64,000 nucleotides of DNA from assembly GCA_013376735.1 (NCBI GenBank), contig VINJ01000001.1, positions 2,852,001 through 2,916,000 on the forward strand, read 5' to 3'. Shown here piece after piece: positions 18,110 through 27,207 of this stretch. The DNA is from a bacterium Scap17 (GTDB lineage: Bacteria; Pseudomonadota; Gammaproteobacteria; Pseudomonadales; Halomonadaceae). A program made the position numbers and the translations under genes. Under the pieces are notes generated by a model. It was not told the DNA's origin and ran no database searches. It worked only from the letters and a program-made list of their open reading frames with translations. Positions within the stretch are counted from its first letter, which is position 1. The number at the start of each line of letters is the position of its first letter.

Positions 18110-19048
18110 ATGCTGGACTATAAACTGCTGGAGGCGCTGGCGGCCGTCATCGATCAGGCGGGCTTTGAACGCGGGGCGAGAGCATTGGGGCTGACGCAGT
18201 CAGCGGTCTCGCAGCGCATCAAGCTGCTGGAAGCACGGCTGGGGCAGCCGGTACTGGTACGTACACCGCGACTGGGGCCGACACCGCTCGGGCGGCGCCT
18301 GCTCAATCATGTCCAGCAGGTACGCCTGCTGGAGCATGACCTGCTCGACCAGATTCCCGCCCTCGGCGAGAGCGAGCAGCGACTGCGCATCGCCATCAAT
18401 GCCGATTCGCTGGCCACCTGGTGGCCGACCGTCACCGGCAGTTTCTGTCGCCAGCGCGACCTGTTGCTGGACATGCTGGTGGAGGATCAGGAAGTGGCGC
18501 TCAGGCGCATGCGCGACGGTGAAGTCGCGGGCTGCATCTGTGCCACGCCACGCCCGGTGCAGGGTGCGCGCTCCCATCCGCTGGGCAGCATGCGTTATCG
18601 GGCGCTGGCCAGCCCGGACTTCGTGCAGCGCCATATCGCGACACAAGGTCACGCCATCCCGCACATTCTGCCGGCCGAGACCCTGCGCAACATGCCCGCC
18701 ATCGTCTATGGCCGTGATGACCGTCTGCAACACCGGCTGTTGTCGACCATGGGCTTCGATGAGCCCTTCCCACACCACCTCTGCCCGTCATCGGAAGGTT
18801 TCGTGCGTCTGGCCCTGAGCGGCATGGGCTACGGCATGATTCCCGAGCAGCAGGCGGCACATCTGCTGGCCAGTGATGAGCTGGTGGATATCGCGCCGAA
18901 CCATGCCCTCGATGTACCGCTTTACTGGCATCACTGGCGCCACGGAGGCAGCACGCTGGACAAGCTCACCGACCACCTGTTGCGGGAATGCGCCACGGCA
19001 TTGCGCCCGATGCCGGAGCAGGAGACACCCCGCCCCGGCATGCTGTGA
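18110..19048 (+). CDS. argP: LysR-type regulator of amino acid export, ArgP/LysG type
   Basis: A 312-residue LysR-family regulator. The N-terminus LDYKLLEALAAVIDQAGFERGARALGLTQSAVSQRIKLLEARLG is diagnostic for the ArgP/IciA/LysG subgroup, which activates basic-amino-acid exporters and some biosynthetic genes in response to arginine or lysine. The C-terminal effector domain is full length. A start at ATG 18110 follows AAGGAA. The divergent neighbour argO is its likely main target. Confidence 0.92.
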   Translation: MLDYKLLEALAAVIDQAGFERGARALGLTQSAVSQRIKLLEARLGQPVLVRTPRLGPTPLGRRLLNHVQQVRLLEHDLLDQIPALGESEQRLRIAINADSLATWWPTVTGSFCRQRDLLLDMLVEDQEVALRRMRDGEVAGCICATPRPVQGARSHPLGSMRYRALASPDFVQRHIATQGHAIPHILPAETLRNMPAIVYGRDDRLQHRLLSTMGFDEPFPHHLCPSSEGFVRLALSGMGYGMIPEQQAAHLLASDELVDIAPNHALDVPLYWHHWRHGGSTLDKLTDHLLRECATALRPMPEQETPRPGML

Positions 19049-19102
19049 GTGCACGCTTCAGCCGGGCATCAGGCCCGTCAGAAGGGACTCAATACAAGAG
19101 CC

Positions 19103-20341
19103 TCAGCCACCCTGTTGCTCACGCACCAGCTGGGACAGGAAGCGATCACAGGCCGTCAGCTGGCTGAGTTCGATGTACTCATTGGCCTGATGTGCGACCC
19201 CGATGGAGCCTGGCCCGCAGACCACCGTCGGCCAGCCTTCGCTCTGGAACTGACCCGCCTCGGTGGTGTACGCCACGGCCTCGCTGGCCCGCTCATCGCC
19301 CAGCAGACGCTGGCAGAGGCGAATGGCCGGGTCCCGATCGCCATGCCCGAGTGACGGCACCGTTTCCACCGTGCGCTCACTGCGGATCGCCACTTCTGGC
19401 GCCCGCTCACGATAGGGAGCGACCAGACGCTCGGCGTGGGCATCGATCTCCGCCAGCATCGCCTCGACATCCTCGCCCGGCAGGTGGCGCAGCTCCCAGT
19501 CGAAGATGCACTCCCCAGCAGTGATATTGACCGCCGTGCCGCCCTCGATGCGCCCGACATGCAGACTGGCGTGGGGCACATCGAAACGCTCGTCCAGATG
19601 GCCGCAATCGATGCGCGCCTGCATGCGGTCCTCGATGAAGGTCACCATGCGCGCCGCCAGATGAATGGCGCTCACCCCCTGATAGACCAGGCTGGAATGC
19701 GACGGCTTGCCGGTCACCGTGGTGCGCAGATCGGTAATGCCCTTATGGGCATCGACGATCGCCATCATGGTCGGCTCGCCCACCAGCACTGCCGCCGGAC
19801 GCGGCAGGCGGTCACGCAGGCGCGCGATCATGCGCGGCGCCCCCAGACAGCCGATCTCCTCGTCATAGGAAAAGGCAAGAATCACCGGCTTTTTCAGCGT
19901 GCCCGCACGCTGGGCATTCACCAGCGCCGGCACCACCGCCATGCAGCAGGCGATGAAGCCCTTCATGTCGGAGGAACCACGCCCATGAAGGCGACCCTCG
20001 GCTTCACGCAGCGTGAAGGGATCACTGTCCCAGGCCTGCCCCTCCACCGGCACCACATCGGTGTGCCCGGAGAGCACCACACCGCCCTCGACTTCCGGCC
20101 CGATCACCGCCAGCAGATTGGCCTTGTCACCGCCATCATTGTGGATGACCTCGGCACTGACGCCGACCACTTCCAGGGCGTCGCGCAGGCAATGGATCAA
20201 CGCCAGATTCGACTCGCGCGACACGGTATTGAAGCTGACCAGATGCGCCAGCCAGTCGCGGCTGTCGGGCCAGTCGGAGAAATCGGCGTGCTGCGGCATC
20301 AGGCTGGCGGTATTGGCGATGGGAGACGATGAAGCGGACAT
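19103..20341 (-). CDS. argE: acetylornithine deacetylase
   Basis: An M20A metalloamidase that removes acetate from N2-acetylornithine to give ornithine for arginine synthesis. 412 residues. Signatures: LSGHTDVVPVEG (metal His and Asp), GRGSSDMKGF, FSYDEEIGCLGAPR and the C-terminal GSIGVAHQANEYIELSQL with the last metal His. Two starts are possible, ATG 20347 and ATG 20341; the second lies six bases after AGGA and is chosen. Its position beside argO/argP links it to arginine metabolism. ArgE and succinyl-diaminopimelate desuccinylase are related, but the motif context favours ArgE. Confidence 0.9.
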   Translation of the reverse strand: MSASSSPIANTASLMPQHADFSDWPDSRDWLAHLVSFNTVSRESNLALIHCLRDALEVVGVSAEVIHNDGGDKANLLAVIGPEVEGGVVLSGHTDVVPVEGQAWDSDPFTLREAEGRLHGRGSSDMKGFIACCMAVVPALVNAQRAGTLKKPVILAFSYDEEIGCLGAPRMIARLRDRLPRPAAVLVGEPTMMAIVDAHKGITDLRTTVTGKPSHSSLVYQGVSAIHLAARMVTFIEDRMQARIDCGHLDERFDVPHASLHVGRIEGGTAVNITAGECIFDWELRHLPGEDVEAMLAEIDAHAERLVAPYRERAPEVAIRSERTVETVPSLGHGDRDPAIRLCQRLLGDERASEAVAYTTEAGQFQSEGWPTVVCGPGSIGVAHQANEYIELSQLTACDRFLSQLVREQQGG

Positions 20342-20476
20342 GGGCATTCCTGTGCAGATACATCAGAGCGGAGAGCACCACGCGCAGCGCGCTGGCCTCA
20401 TATGCTCACCGGTATAGCGCAGCGCCTCTTCGACAACAAGGGCCTGGCTGCAACATCCGACTGGCAGGCACGCTTC

Positions 20477-20526
20477 AAAAAAGACGCCGCCGCCACACCC
20501 GATCAGAGGGCGCGGCGGCGGCGTCT
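20477..20526 (-). terminator. terminator after fdhA
   Basis: 13-bp arms AGACGCCGCCGCC (20482-20494) and GGCGGCGGCGTCT (20514-20526), with a T6 tract on the minus strand (20477-20482). A strong intrinsic terminator about 47 bases after the stop. Confidence 0.85.
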
Positions 20527-20572
20527 GTGGCGACAGAACTCCGCTACTGTCGGGATTCAGGCCGTGATGGCG

Positions 20573-21781
20573 TCAGGCGGCACGGCCGTTGCGTACCATG
20601 GCGTGAGGGTCGATGACGAATTTCTTGGCAGCGCCGCCATCGAAGTCCGCATAGCCCTGCGGCGCTTCTTCCAGACTGATGACCTGCACATTGACCGCAT
20701 CGGCGATGTTGACGCGCCCGAACAGGATCGCCTGCATCAGCGGGCGGTGATACTTCATCACCGGGCATTGGCCCGTGTGCAGCGAGTGGGACTTGGCCCA
20801 GCCCAGCCCGAAGCGCATCGACAGCGCCCCGACCTTGGCGGCCTCATCCTCGGCGCCCGGGTCTTCGGTGACGTAGAGACCGGGAATGCCGATCTGGCCG
20901 CCGGCACGCGTCAACGCCATCGCCGAGTTGAGCACCGTCGCTGGCTGCTCACGGCCGTGATCACACCCGCAGCCATGCGCCTCGAAACCGACGCAGTCGA
21001 CGAAGCAATCCACCTCGCGCTCGCCGAGAATCACCTCGACCTTGTCTTCCATCGAGCCTTCCTGACGCAGATCGATGGTCTCGCAGCCGAAGCTCTCGGC
21101 CTGCTGCAAACGCTCGGGGATCATGTCGCCGACGATGACACAGGCCGCACCCAGCAGCTGGGCGGACACGGCCGCCGCCAGCCCGACCGGCCCGGCGCCC
21201 GCGATATACACAGTGGAGCCCGGCCCGACCCCCGCGGTCACGCAGCCGTGGAAGCCGGTGGGGAAGATATCGGACAGCAGCGTCAGGTCACGGATCTTCT
21301 CCATCGCCTGGTCGGCGTCCGGGAACTTGAGCAGGTTGAAGTCGGCATAGGGCACCATGACGTAATCTGTCTGACCGCCAGTCCAGCCGCCCATGTCGAC
21401 ATAGCCGTAGGCCGCGCCGGGACGCGCCGGATTGACGTTCAGACAGATCCCCGTCTTGCCTTCCTTGCAGTTGCGGCAGCGGCCGCAGGCAATGTTGAAG
21501 GGGACCGAGACGATGTCACCGACCTTGATGAATTCCACATCGCGCCCGGCCTCGACGACCAGACCGGTGATCTCGTGGCCCAGCACCAGGCCCTGCGGGG
21601 CCGTGGTACGGCCACGCACCATATGCTGATCACTGCCGCAGATATTGGTCGAGACGACCTTGAGAATGACCCCGTGTTCACACTTGCGATTTCCCAGCGC
21701 CAGGGTCGGATAGTCCAGTGATTCGACGCTCACCTTCCCCGCTCCCTGGTAGACAACTCCGCGATTGGCATTGGCTGACAT
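20573..21781 (-). CDS. fdhA: glutathione-independent formaldehyde dehydrogenase
   Basis: A 402-residue zinc-dependent medium-chain dehydrogenase that oxidises formaldehyde to formate with NAD+ and without added glutathione, like the Pseudomonas putida enzyme. Catalytic zinc ligands are in NICGSDQHM and VLGHEITG; the structural zinc loop is CGRCRNCKEGKTGIC; the Rossmann motif is IAGAGPVGLAAAVSA. The extra segment ending in HGCGCDHGREQP is typical of this subgroup. The start at 21781 follows AGGAG by six bases. Formaldehyde here may come from demethylation reactions, such as glycine betaine or sarcosine breakdown, but no such gene is in the window. Confidence 0.95.
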   Translation of the reverse strand: MSANANRGVVYQGAGKVSVESLDYPTLALGNRKCEHGVILKVVSTNICGSDQHMVRGRTTAPQGLVLGHEITGLVVEAGRDVEFIKVGDIVSVPFNIACGRCRNCKEGKTGICLNVNPARPGAAYGYVDMGGWTGGQTDYVMVPYADFNLLKFPDADQAMEKIRDLTLLSDIFPTGFHGCVTAGVGPGSTVYIAGAGPVGLAAAVSAQLLGAACVIVGDMIPERLQQAESFGCETIDLRQEGSMEDKVEVILGEREVDCFVDCVGFEAHGCGCDHGREQPATVLNSAMALTRAGGQIGIPGLYVTEDPGAEDEAAKVGALSMRFGLGWAKSHSLHTGQCPVMKYHRPLMQAILFGRVNIADAVNVQVISLEEAPQGYADFDGGAAKKFVIDPHAMVRNGRAA

Positions 21782-22197
21782 GACGTGCTCCTGGCTGGCA
21801 TGGGGTTTGGCACGTGGCCGGCCACAGGCAGACAAGCTGGCTTGCGCCGCCCGTCACTTTTCCAGCTCCGGCCACCAGCCCCCGGTCGGTGGCGTCCAAC
21901 CGGTAGGGCTCATGCAGACTAGGTCAGTTGTCACAGGTTGGCTGTCCAGATGAGGCATCGACATGCCTGAATGAGACAGCTCACGACCAAAGTGTCATTT
22001 CGGTTGCCCGCAAGCCCGTTCGCCAGTGCCCCCGCGCCTCTGCTGTTGTTGGCCGGCGACAGCCAGCGTCGATGCATCTCGACACTTGAAGCGCACACTC
22101 ATATCCCCCAGACTGATATCAGCGTCATCTTGACGACAGATCTTGGGACCCGAGACCGTTTTCACGACGGCTCTGAAAGACACTTCAAGGAGAGATC
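21782..22197. other. divergent intergenic region fdhA / small lipoprotein
   Basis: 416 bases expected to carry promoters for both genes. I see no strong repeat, RNA structure or supported open frame. Confidence 0.5.
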
Positions 22198-22575
22198 ATG
22201 ACCCTGACATCCAACGCCCTGCGCAATTCCTGCATGACCCTGGCCATCGTCGGTTCCGCCTTCATTGCCGGTTGCGGCAACACCAGCGTGATCGAGAAGC
22301 AGGACACGCGCTACGAAGTCAGCGCCGTCGATGAAGACCGCGATGATGCTATCGCTCAGGTCAAGGAACGCGCGCTCGAGGTGTGTGAAGAGCAGGACCG
22401 CGACAAGTACGATGTGCTCGACTCGCGCGTCTTCGGCCCGCACGACGCCACCGCCAAGGCCGCCGATGGCAATGACCAGCTGGAGGGAGGCACCGTCAAT
22501 GAAGACACCGAAATGGCTGCTGCTACCCATGAAGGCGACGGCTACAAGGTCGTCTGGACCGTGCGCTGCCGCTGA
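22198..22575 (+). CDS. small predicted lipoprotein of unknown function
   Basis: 125 residues with a lipoprotein signal peptide whose lipobox reads F-I-A-G-C (cysteine near residue 26), then a short acidic domain (SAVDEDRDDAIAQVKERALEVCEEQ) that ends in KVVWTVRCR. The pair of later cysteines could form a periplasmic disulfide. It would be anchored to the outer membrane. An AAGGAGA site stands six bases before the ATG, and a terminator follows, so it is a genuine single-gene unit. I do not recognise the family. Confidence 0.75.
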   Translation: MTLTSNALRNSCMTLAIVGSAFIAGCGNTSVIEKQDTRYEVSAVDEDRDDAIAQVKERALEVCEEQDRDKYDVLDSRVFGPHDATAKAADGNDQLEGGTVNEDTEMAAATHEGDGYKVVWTVRCR

Positions 22576-22641
22576 GGCGCTCAGTCGTCAGGTAGCGTGA
22601 CCTGACAGCGCGATCGAACGCGAAAGCGCAGCATCCGTCAA

Positions 22642-22665
22642 AAAGCCGCCCTCAGGGGCGGCTTT
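22642..22665 (+). terminator. terminator after the small lipoprotein gene
   Basis: Perfect 10-bp arms AAAGCCGCCC and GGGCGGCTTT with a TCAG loop and TTTCTT tail, about 67 bases downstream of the stop. Confidence 0.85.
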
Positions 22666-22852
22666 CTTGTGTTCCGACATCCGAAGAGCCCCCGGAAAGC
22701 CGACACTGCCAAGCCTGTGTTCCAAGTCCGCAACCATCGGTTGCCCCGGAAATCAGCCTATTGCGTCACCGCATTAGACGACTCTTGACTATGCTGAGAC
22801 GACAGCTGCCCCGACGCCGCTCCTGATCGCCGCGTATACCTGGTGAAGAACG

Positions 22853-23122
22853 TTGTTACCAGACACCCGGCTGGCATACCTGGGGCGACTCGGATGCTGT
22901 ACCTACAACTTCGGCACCGACTACGCCCCGACATTGATGGCGTGGCGTGCCAACCTCGACCAGCACTGGCATGAACTGGCCGATACCTACTCACCGCGCG
23001 ACAAGCGCATGTTCGAGTACTATCTCGGCGCCTGCGCAGGTGCCTTCCATGCCCGTCAGCTGCAGCTGTGGCAGGCGGTGTTCCCCCATGGCACCGTAGG
23101 GCGCTACGACGCGCCACGCTGA
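22853..23122 (+). pseudogene. C-terminal remnant of a cyclopropane-fatty-acyl-phospholipid synthase
   Basis: The frame from 22853 reads FGTDYAPTLMAWRANLDQHW and then RMFEYYLGACAGAFHARQLQLWQAVFP, which closely matches the C-terminal end of Cfa-type SAM-dependent methyltransferases (pattern YYL-x2-CAGAF-x-AR-x2-QLWQ-x-V). The catalytic SAM-binding domain, about 300 residues, is absent. An in-frame stop lies just upstream, at TGA 22842-22844, and the only start is a TTG without a ribosome site. It is best read as the surviving tail of a deleted gene. It could alternatively be a very short stand-alone protein, but nothing supports translation. Confidence 0.7.
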
Positions 23123-23129
23123 TCGGGTG

Positions 23130-23651
23130 CTACCCCTGGCGACTGCGCTGATATTCAGCCTGGGAGCGCGCGATGCTGGCACTGGCATTGTCTTCGAGCT
23201 GGAGCAAAGCTCGGGCGAAGGCATTGAGCGCTTCGTCATCGAAGCCGACGTACAGCTCGGCACGCACTCGCTCGATGCGCTCCGTCAACTGGGTCAGGCA
23301 CTGGCGGCCTTGCTCGGTGAACCACAGGCAACGCGCCCGCTTGTCGGTCTCGTGCGGCACGCGCGCGATCAGCTGCTGAGCCTCGAGCTGGTTGAGGGTG
23401 CGTGTCAGCGACGGCATCTCGATGCCCAGCTCGCTGGCCAGCATCTGCTGGGTACAGCCCTCGCCGAGCTTTTCCAGATGGACCATGACCGTCCAGCGCG
23501 ATTCCGTCATGTCCAGGCTACGCACCGCGCTGGTGATGGCGGTGCGCCACAGACGATGGACCCGGCCGACCTGGCCACCCAGCGAGGGCTTGATCTGCTC
23601 GTGAAACGGGATTTCCTGTGTCGAATCCGACCCCGGAGAAGGTGCGTTCAT
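23130..23651 (-). CDS. MarR/SlyA-family transcriptional regulator
   Basis: A 173-residue winged-helix regulator. The recognition region (TQQMLASELGIEMPSLTRTLNQLEAQQLIARVPHETDKRARCLWFTEQG) is the standard MarR wing with the DKRAR-type loop, followed by a helical dimerisation C-terminus. SlyA-like proteins often control envelope, efflux or stress genes. It ends eight bases from the Cfa remnant, head-on. The long N-terminal tail (about 20 residues) is a little longer than usual. A CATGA-N6-TCATG dyad stands about 15 bases upstream of the start and may be its own operator. Confidence 0.88.
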   Translation of the reverse strand: MNAPSPGSDSTQEIPFHEQIKPSLGGQVGRVHRLWRTAITSAVRSLDMTESRWTVMVHLEKLGEGCTQQMLASELGIEMPSLTRTLNQLEAQQLIARVPHETDKRARCLWFTEQGRQCLTQLTERIERVRAELYVGFDDEALNAFARALLQLEDNASASIARSQAEYQRSRQG

Positions 23652-23983
23652 GTATCATCTCTCGACATGAAGGCTCTCATGACACTTCCCCTCATCGGTA
23701 CTGAGCGGAAGACCCACGAGAGCCTTGATTGGTGCGGCGTCAGGGCGGCTGTTGCCGCCGATATCAGACGCCATATACATTAGCTTGCTAACAATATAAA
23801 AATCATACCCTTTATTAGCGAGCAAAACAATTCACCAATTCCGATATTCAAACACGCATTCAAGCGCCTCTCCGCTCCTGCCTTCTTGCCTGCCTTCTCC
23901 CCCTTCTTCTTCTCCTTATCCTGCTCGTCCGCTTTTCTCGCGCCCTGTTGTCCTGACTCTCCCGCCATCAACTGCACCGTGGG
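23652..23983. other. intergenic region marR-like gene / phhR
   Basis: 332 bases. Contains the dyad at 23666-23681 and a pyrimidine-rich tract (about 23876-23940). A small leftward open frame through the tract (23780-23977) would encode a Lys/Glu-rich peptide, but it has no convincing ribosome site or relatives and is not called. Confidence 0.5.
23666..23681. promoter_or_regulatory. candidate MarR-type operator
   Basis: CATGA-N6-TCATG, 15 bases before the start of the MarR-family gene. Its position suits autorepression. No second copy is seen nearby. Confidence 0.35.
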
Positions 23984-25537
23984 TCACTCCTGTGCGATGC
24001 CGTGACGCTTGAGCTTGTTGGCGATGGTGGTATGCGAGACCCCCAGACGCTTGGCCAGCAATCGGCTGGACGGATACTCGGGATAGAGATGCGCCAGGAT
24101 GCGCCGTTCGACCTCGTCATGGATATCGCCCAGGCTGCCGGTCAGGTCGATGTTGTCCAGCCCCTCATCACGCGCCTCCCCAGTCAGGCGCAGATGCTGC
24201 GCCTCGATCACCTCGCCATCGCACAGCGATACGGCCTGAAACAGCACATTCTCCAGCTGACGCACGTTGCCCGGCCAGTGATAGCCCTGCAGGCGCGCCA
24301 TGGCCTCGGGCGAGATATCCCGCACGCGAGCGCCGATCTGGCGCACTGCGCGCTCGAGAAAATGCCGCGCCAACTCCTCAAGTCCATCCAGACATTCCCT
24401 GAGCGGCGGAATCTGCACACTCAGCACATTGAGGCGATGGAAGAGATCGTGACGGAAGCGCCCTTCACTGCACAATGCCGGCAGGTCCTGTTGGGTGGCG
24501 CAGATCACGCGCACATCGAGGAAGGTTTCCTCATCGCTGCCGACACGCCGGAAACCGCCGTCCTGCAAAAAGCGCAGCAGCTTGACCTGCATGCGCGGGC
24601 TCATCTCGCCGACCTCATCCAGGAAGATGGTGCCGCCACTGGTCAGCTCCAGCAGGCCCAGCTTGCCCTCCGGCCTCGCGCCCTCGAAGGCACCCGGGGC
24701 GTAACCGAACAGCTCCGTTTCAGCCATCGACTCCGGCAGCCCCGCGCAATTGAGTGCCATGAAGGGTGCCTGGCCGCGGGGGCTGGCCAGGTGGCAGGCC
24801 CGCGCCAGCAGCTCCTTGCCGGTGCCGGTTTCGCCCTCGATCAAGAGCGGCGCATCCAGCGGCGCCATGCGGCGAGCTTCCTTGACCACCGCCGACAGCT
24901 GACGGCTCGCCTGGAATATCGCTTCGAAGCCGCGCACCTCGGTGCGCTGGATCTGATAGATACGCGAGCCCAGGCGGTCTGCACGATGCAGGGTGACCAC
25001 GGCGCCCGCCAGCGAGGCGACATCCTCTTTTTCGGTATGCAGTGGCGCGATATCGGCGAGGAAGGTCTCCTCCCCCACCCGCAGGCGCAGGCCATTGACG
25101 CGGGCATTGTTACGCCGGATCAGTTCCGGCAGGTCGACATCCTGGACGTGACGCGTCAGCGCCAGTCCCGGCACCTCATCGATACGCACCCCGAGCAGCT
25201 TGCCCGCCGCGCGATTGGCCGCCACCACGCGCCCATCCATGTCGATGGACATCACCGGGTCTGACAGCGATGACAGCAGCGCATTGAGCTCCAGATGGCG
25301 TCGCTCGGTGGGCATCAGGCTGACGCGGCTGACCTTGAAGACCCCGGGAATCTCCTCGAGAGTCGGCTTCAGGGTGGAGAGCTGCATACGCAGCATGTTG
25401 GGCACATGCAGATAGATGGAGTTGTTGGCCTCTCCGCCGACCTCACCGCGCAGCACATTGAGGCCGTAATCGGCAAAGGGGGCCAGGATGTCGCGCAGAA
25501 TCCCGATTCGATTCTGACAGGTCAGTTTGAGGCGCAT
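23984..25537 (-). CDS. phhR: TyrR-type regulator of aromatic amino acid catabolism
   Basis: 517 residues with the TyrR architecture: an N-terminal ACT domain (about 1-72) that senses aromatic amino acids, a PAS domain (about 80-150), an AAA+ domain with Walker A GETGTGKE (235-242), and a C-terminal helix-turn-helix SSRLLAKRLGVSHTTIANKL. The sigma-54 contact loop reads GAFEGA (282-287) instead of GAFTGA, as in PhhR/TyrR proteins that work with sigma-70. It is divergent from phhA-phhB-phhC, the same arrangement as Pseudomonas PhhR, and two TyrR-like boxes lie between them. It should activate these genes with phenylalanine or tyrosine. Confidence 0.95.
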   Translation of the reverse strand: MRLKLTCQNRIGILRDILAPFADYGLNVLRGEVGGEANNSIYLHVPNMLRMQLSTLKPTLEEIPGVFKVSRVSLMPTERRHLELNALLSSLSDPVMSIDMDGRVVAANRAAGKLLGVRIDEVPGLALTRHVQDVDLPELIRRNNARVNGLRLRVGEETFLADIAPLHTEKEDVASLAGAVVTLHRADRLGSRIYQIQRTEVRGFEAIFQASRQLSAVVKEARRMAPLDAPLLIEGETGTGKELLARACHLASPRGQAPFMALNCAGLPESMAETELFGYAPGAFEGARPEGKLGLLELTSGGTIFLDEVGEMSPRMQVKLLRFLQDGGFRRVGSDEETFLDVRVICATQQDLPALCSEGRFRHDLFHRLNVLSVQIPPLRECLDGLEELARHFLERAVRQIGARVRDISPEAMARLQGYHWPGNVRQLENVLFQAVSLCDGEVIEAQHLRLTGEARDEGLDNIDLTGSLGDIHDEVERRILAHLYPEYPSSRLLAKRLGVSHTTIANKLKRHGIAQE

Positions 25538-25646
25538 GGCGTTCTCGGCATCGTTGTTGGAATTCTTGTCGAAATGATGTCACTGGCTTGACGTCGCCGA
25601 CCGAGTGACAGCTGAGTGACGTTAACGTAAGCGTTATCAAAAACCT

Positions 25647-25664
25647 CGTAAAGCATTCCTTACA
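25647..25664. promoter_or_regulatory. TyrR/PhhR box 1
   Basis: CGTAAA-N6-CTTACA, matching 10 of 12 fixed positions of the TyrR consensus TGTAAA-N6-TTTACA, including the invariant G and C. It is 110 bases before phhR and about 255 before phhA, so it could serve either gene. Confidence 0.6.
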
Positions 25665-25730
25665 AAAGACGGCGACACAGAGGTGCATGAGCGCCCGAAT
25701 GGCACAGGATACGCCCAGTCACCGCTCCCG

Positions 25731-25748
25731 TGTCAGAATTATGTGACA
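25731..25748. promoter_or_regulatory. TyrR/PhhR box 2
   Basis: TGTCAG-N6-GTGACA, a perfect TGTCA/TGACA dyad with the 18-bp TGT-N12-ACA geometry of TyrR sites, about 170 bases upstream of phhA. It matches the outer bases but not the central AAA/TTT, so it may be a weaker site. Confidence 0.5.
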
Positions 25749-25918
25749 AGACACGTGCCAACGCGGACTCATCTGCCGCGCAAAGCCACGCCTGACCACT
25801 GGTCAACGCCACCCGACAAGGCCTAGCGTTGTCATCGACATGCGAGGACTGGCATGTACGCCATAATGACAACACGGCAGCCTGCTTGGCAGCGCCGCCA
25901 ACTCGTTGGGGAGGTTGC

Positions 25919-26800
25919 ATGAACGCACCGCAGGGTCGTCATTGGCCACAGACATCCCAGGAAGCTCAGCCCGGCTCGCAAACCAGGGCCAAGGGCACCC
26001 GCTACGTGGCCCATGAGCCGGATGCCCGGGGTCGGATCCATTACAGCGATCAGGAAAACGCCACCTGGCAGACACTGATGGCGCGCCAGATGGCCCTGGT
26101 CAAGGGACGCGTCTGTCGCGAGTACCATCAAGGGCTCGAGCGCCTTGCCCTGCCAGTGGACCGCATCCCCCAGCTTGGCGAGATCGATCGCGTCCTCGAG
26201 GCCACCACCGGCTGGCGAACCGCTCGCGTGCCGGCCTTGATCCCCTTCACGCGCTTCTTCGAGCTGCTCGCCGAGCGGCGCTTCCCGGTCGCCACCTTCA
26301 TCCGCTCCCCGCAAGAACTCGACTACCTGCAGGAGCCGGACATCTTCCACGAGATCTTCGGCCACTGCCCGATGCTCACCCACCCCGCCTTTGCCGAATT
26401 CACCGCCACCTACGGACGCCTCGGTCTTGCCGCCAGCAAGGAAGAACGCGTCTATCTGGCCCGCCTCTACTGGATGACGGTGGAATTCGGCATGCTGCGC
26501 GAGACTCAACCCGATGGCAGTCGTGCGCTGCGCCTCTACGGCGGCGGCATCATCTCCTCGCCACGCGAGACCCGCTATGCCCTGGGCGAGCTTGCGGACA
26601 ACCTCGAGCGGCCCGAGCATCTGCCCTTCGATGCCGTCGAGGCACTGCGCACTCCGTATCGCATCGATATCCTGCAGCCGCTCTACTATGTTCTTGAGTC
26701 ACTGGAGGACCTGCATGAACTCGCCAGCCGCGACATCATGGCGCTGGTCCACGAAGCGATGGCCCTCGGCCTCAAGACGCCGCGCTTCGCACCACGTTGA
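25919..26800 (+). CDS. phhA: phenylalanine-4-hydroxylase
   Basis: Hydroxylates phenylalanine to tyrosine with tetrahydropterin and O2. 293 residues, a bacterial single-domain form without the mammalian ACT regulatory domain. Iron ligands are H and H in [10 protein letters not shown] and E in YWMTVEFGM. The frame is open upstream, but the ATG at 25919 follows GGGAGG and gives the usual N-terminus. The cofactor-recycling dehydratase phhB follows after 67 bases and the aminotransferase phhC after that, forming the phhABC operon; PhhR should induce it. Confidence 0.97.
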   Translation: MNAPQGRHWPQTSQEAQPGSQTRAKGTRYVAHEPDARGRIHYSDQENATWQTLMARQMALVKGRVCREYHQGLERLALPVDRIPQLGEIDRVLEATTGWRTARVPALIPFTRFFELLAERRFPVATFIRSPQELDYLQEPDIFHEIFGHCPMLTHPAFAEFTATYGRLGLAASKEERVYLARLYWMTVEFGMLRETQPDGSRALRLYGGGIISSPRETRYALGELADNLERPEHLPFDAVEALRTPYRIDILQPLYYVLESLEDLHELASRDIMALVHEAMALGLKTPRFAPR

Positions 26801-26867
26801 TCGCACCGGCCTCCTTGCGCTCCTTATCACCCGCCCCACCCTCTTTTCTCAAGCCGGAGATAGTGAC

Positions 26868-27206
26868 ATGACCGAACTCGCCAGACAGTCCTGTGAAGCC
26901 TGCAGCTTCGATGCGCCCAAGGTCAGCGATAGCGACATCGAGACGCTCAAGACCGCCATTCCCGAGTGGCAGTTGCTCAATCGCGATGGCATCATGCAAC
27001 TGGAACGGTGCTTTACGTTCCGCAACTTCAAGCAGGCACTGGCATTCACCAATCGCGTAGGCGAGATTGCCGAGGAAGTCGGGCACCACCCGGCACTTCT
27101 CACCGAGTGGGGCAAGGTCACCGTGACCTGGTGGTCCCACGAGATGAAGGGTCTGCACAAGAACGATTTCATCATGGCCGCCAGAACCGACGAGGTAGCG
27201 AAATAA
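26868..27206 (+). CDS. phhB: pterin-4a-carbinolamine dehydratase
   Basis: Dehydrates the 4a-hydroxy-tetrahydropterin made by PhhA so that the cofactor can be reduced and reused. 112 residues. The active-site motif region [30 protein letters not shown] contains the conserved His-His-Pro and the later histidine. A Cys-rich N-terminus (SCEACSF) is common in the proteobacterial enzyme. It begins at ATG 26868 and ends one base before the phhC start, so the two are tightly coupled. Confidence 0.96.
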   Translation: MTELARQSCEACSFDAPKVSDSDIETLKTAIPEWQLLNRDGIMQLERCFTFRNFKQALAFTNRVGEIAEEVGHHPALLTEWGKVTVTWWSHEMKGLHKNDFIMAARTDEVAK

Positions 27207-27207
27207 G

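Larger units (their letters stand above)
25538..25918. other. divergent control region phhR / phhA
   Basis: 381 bases with two TyrR/PhhR-type boxes (25647-25664 and 25731-25748). Both promoters should be here; I do not call exact -10/-35 elements. Confidence 0.7.

Noticed and set aside
23780-23977. Small Lys/Glu-rich leftward frame upstream of phhR
   Set aside because: No ribosome site, odd composition derived from a pyrimidine tract, and no resemblance to a known protein.
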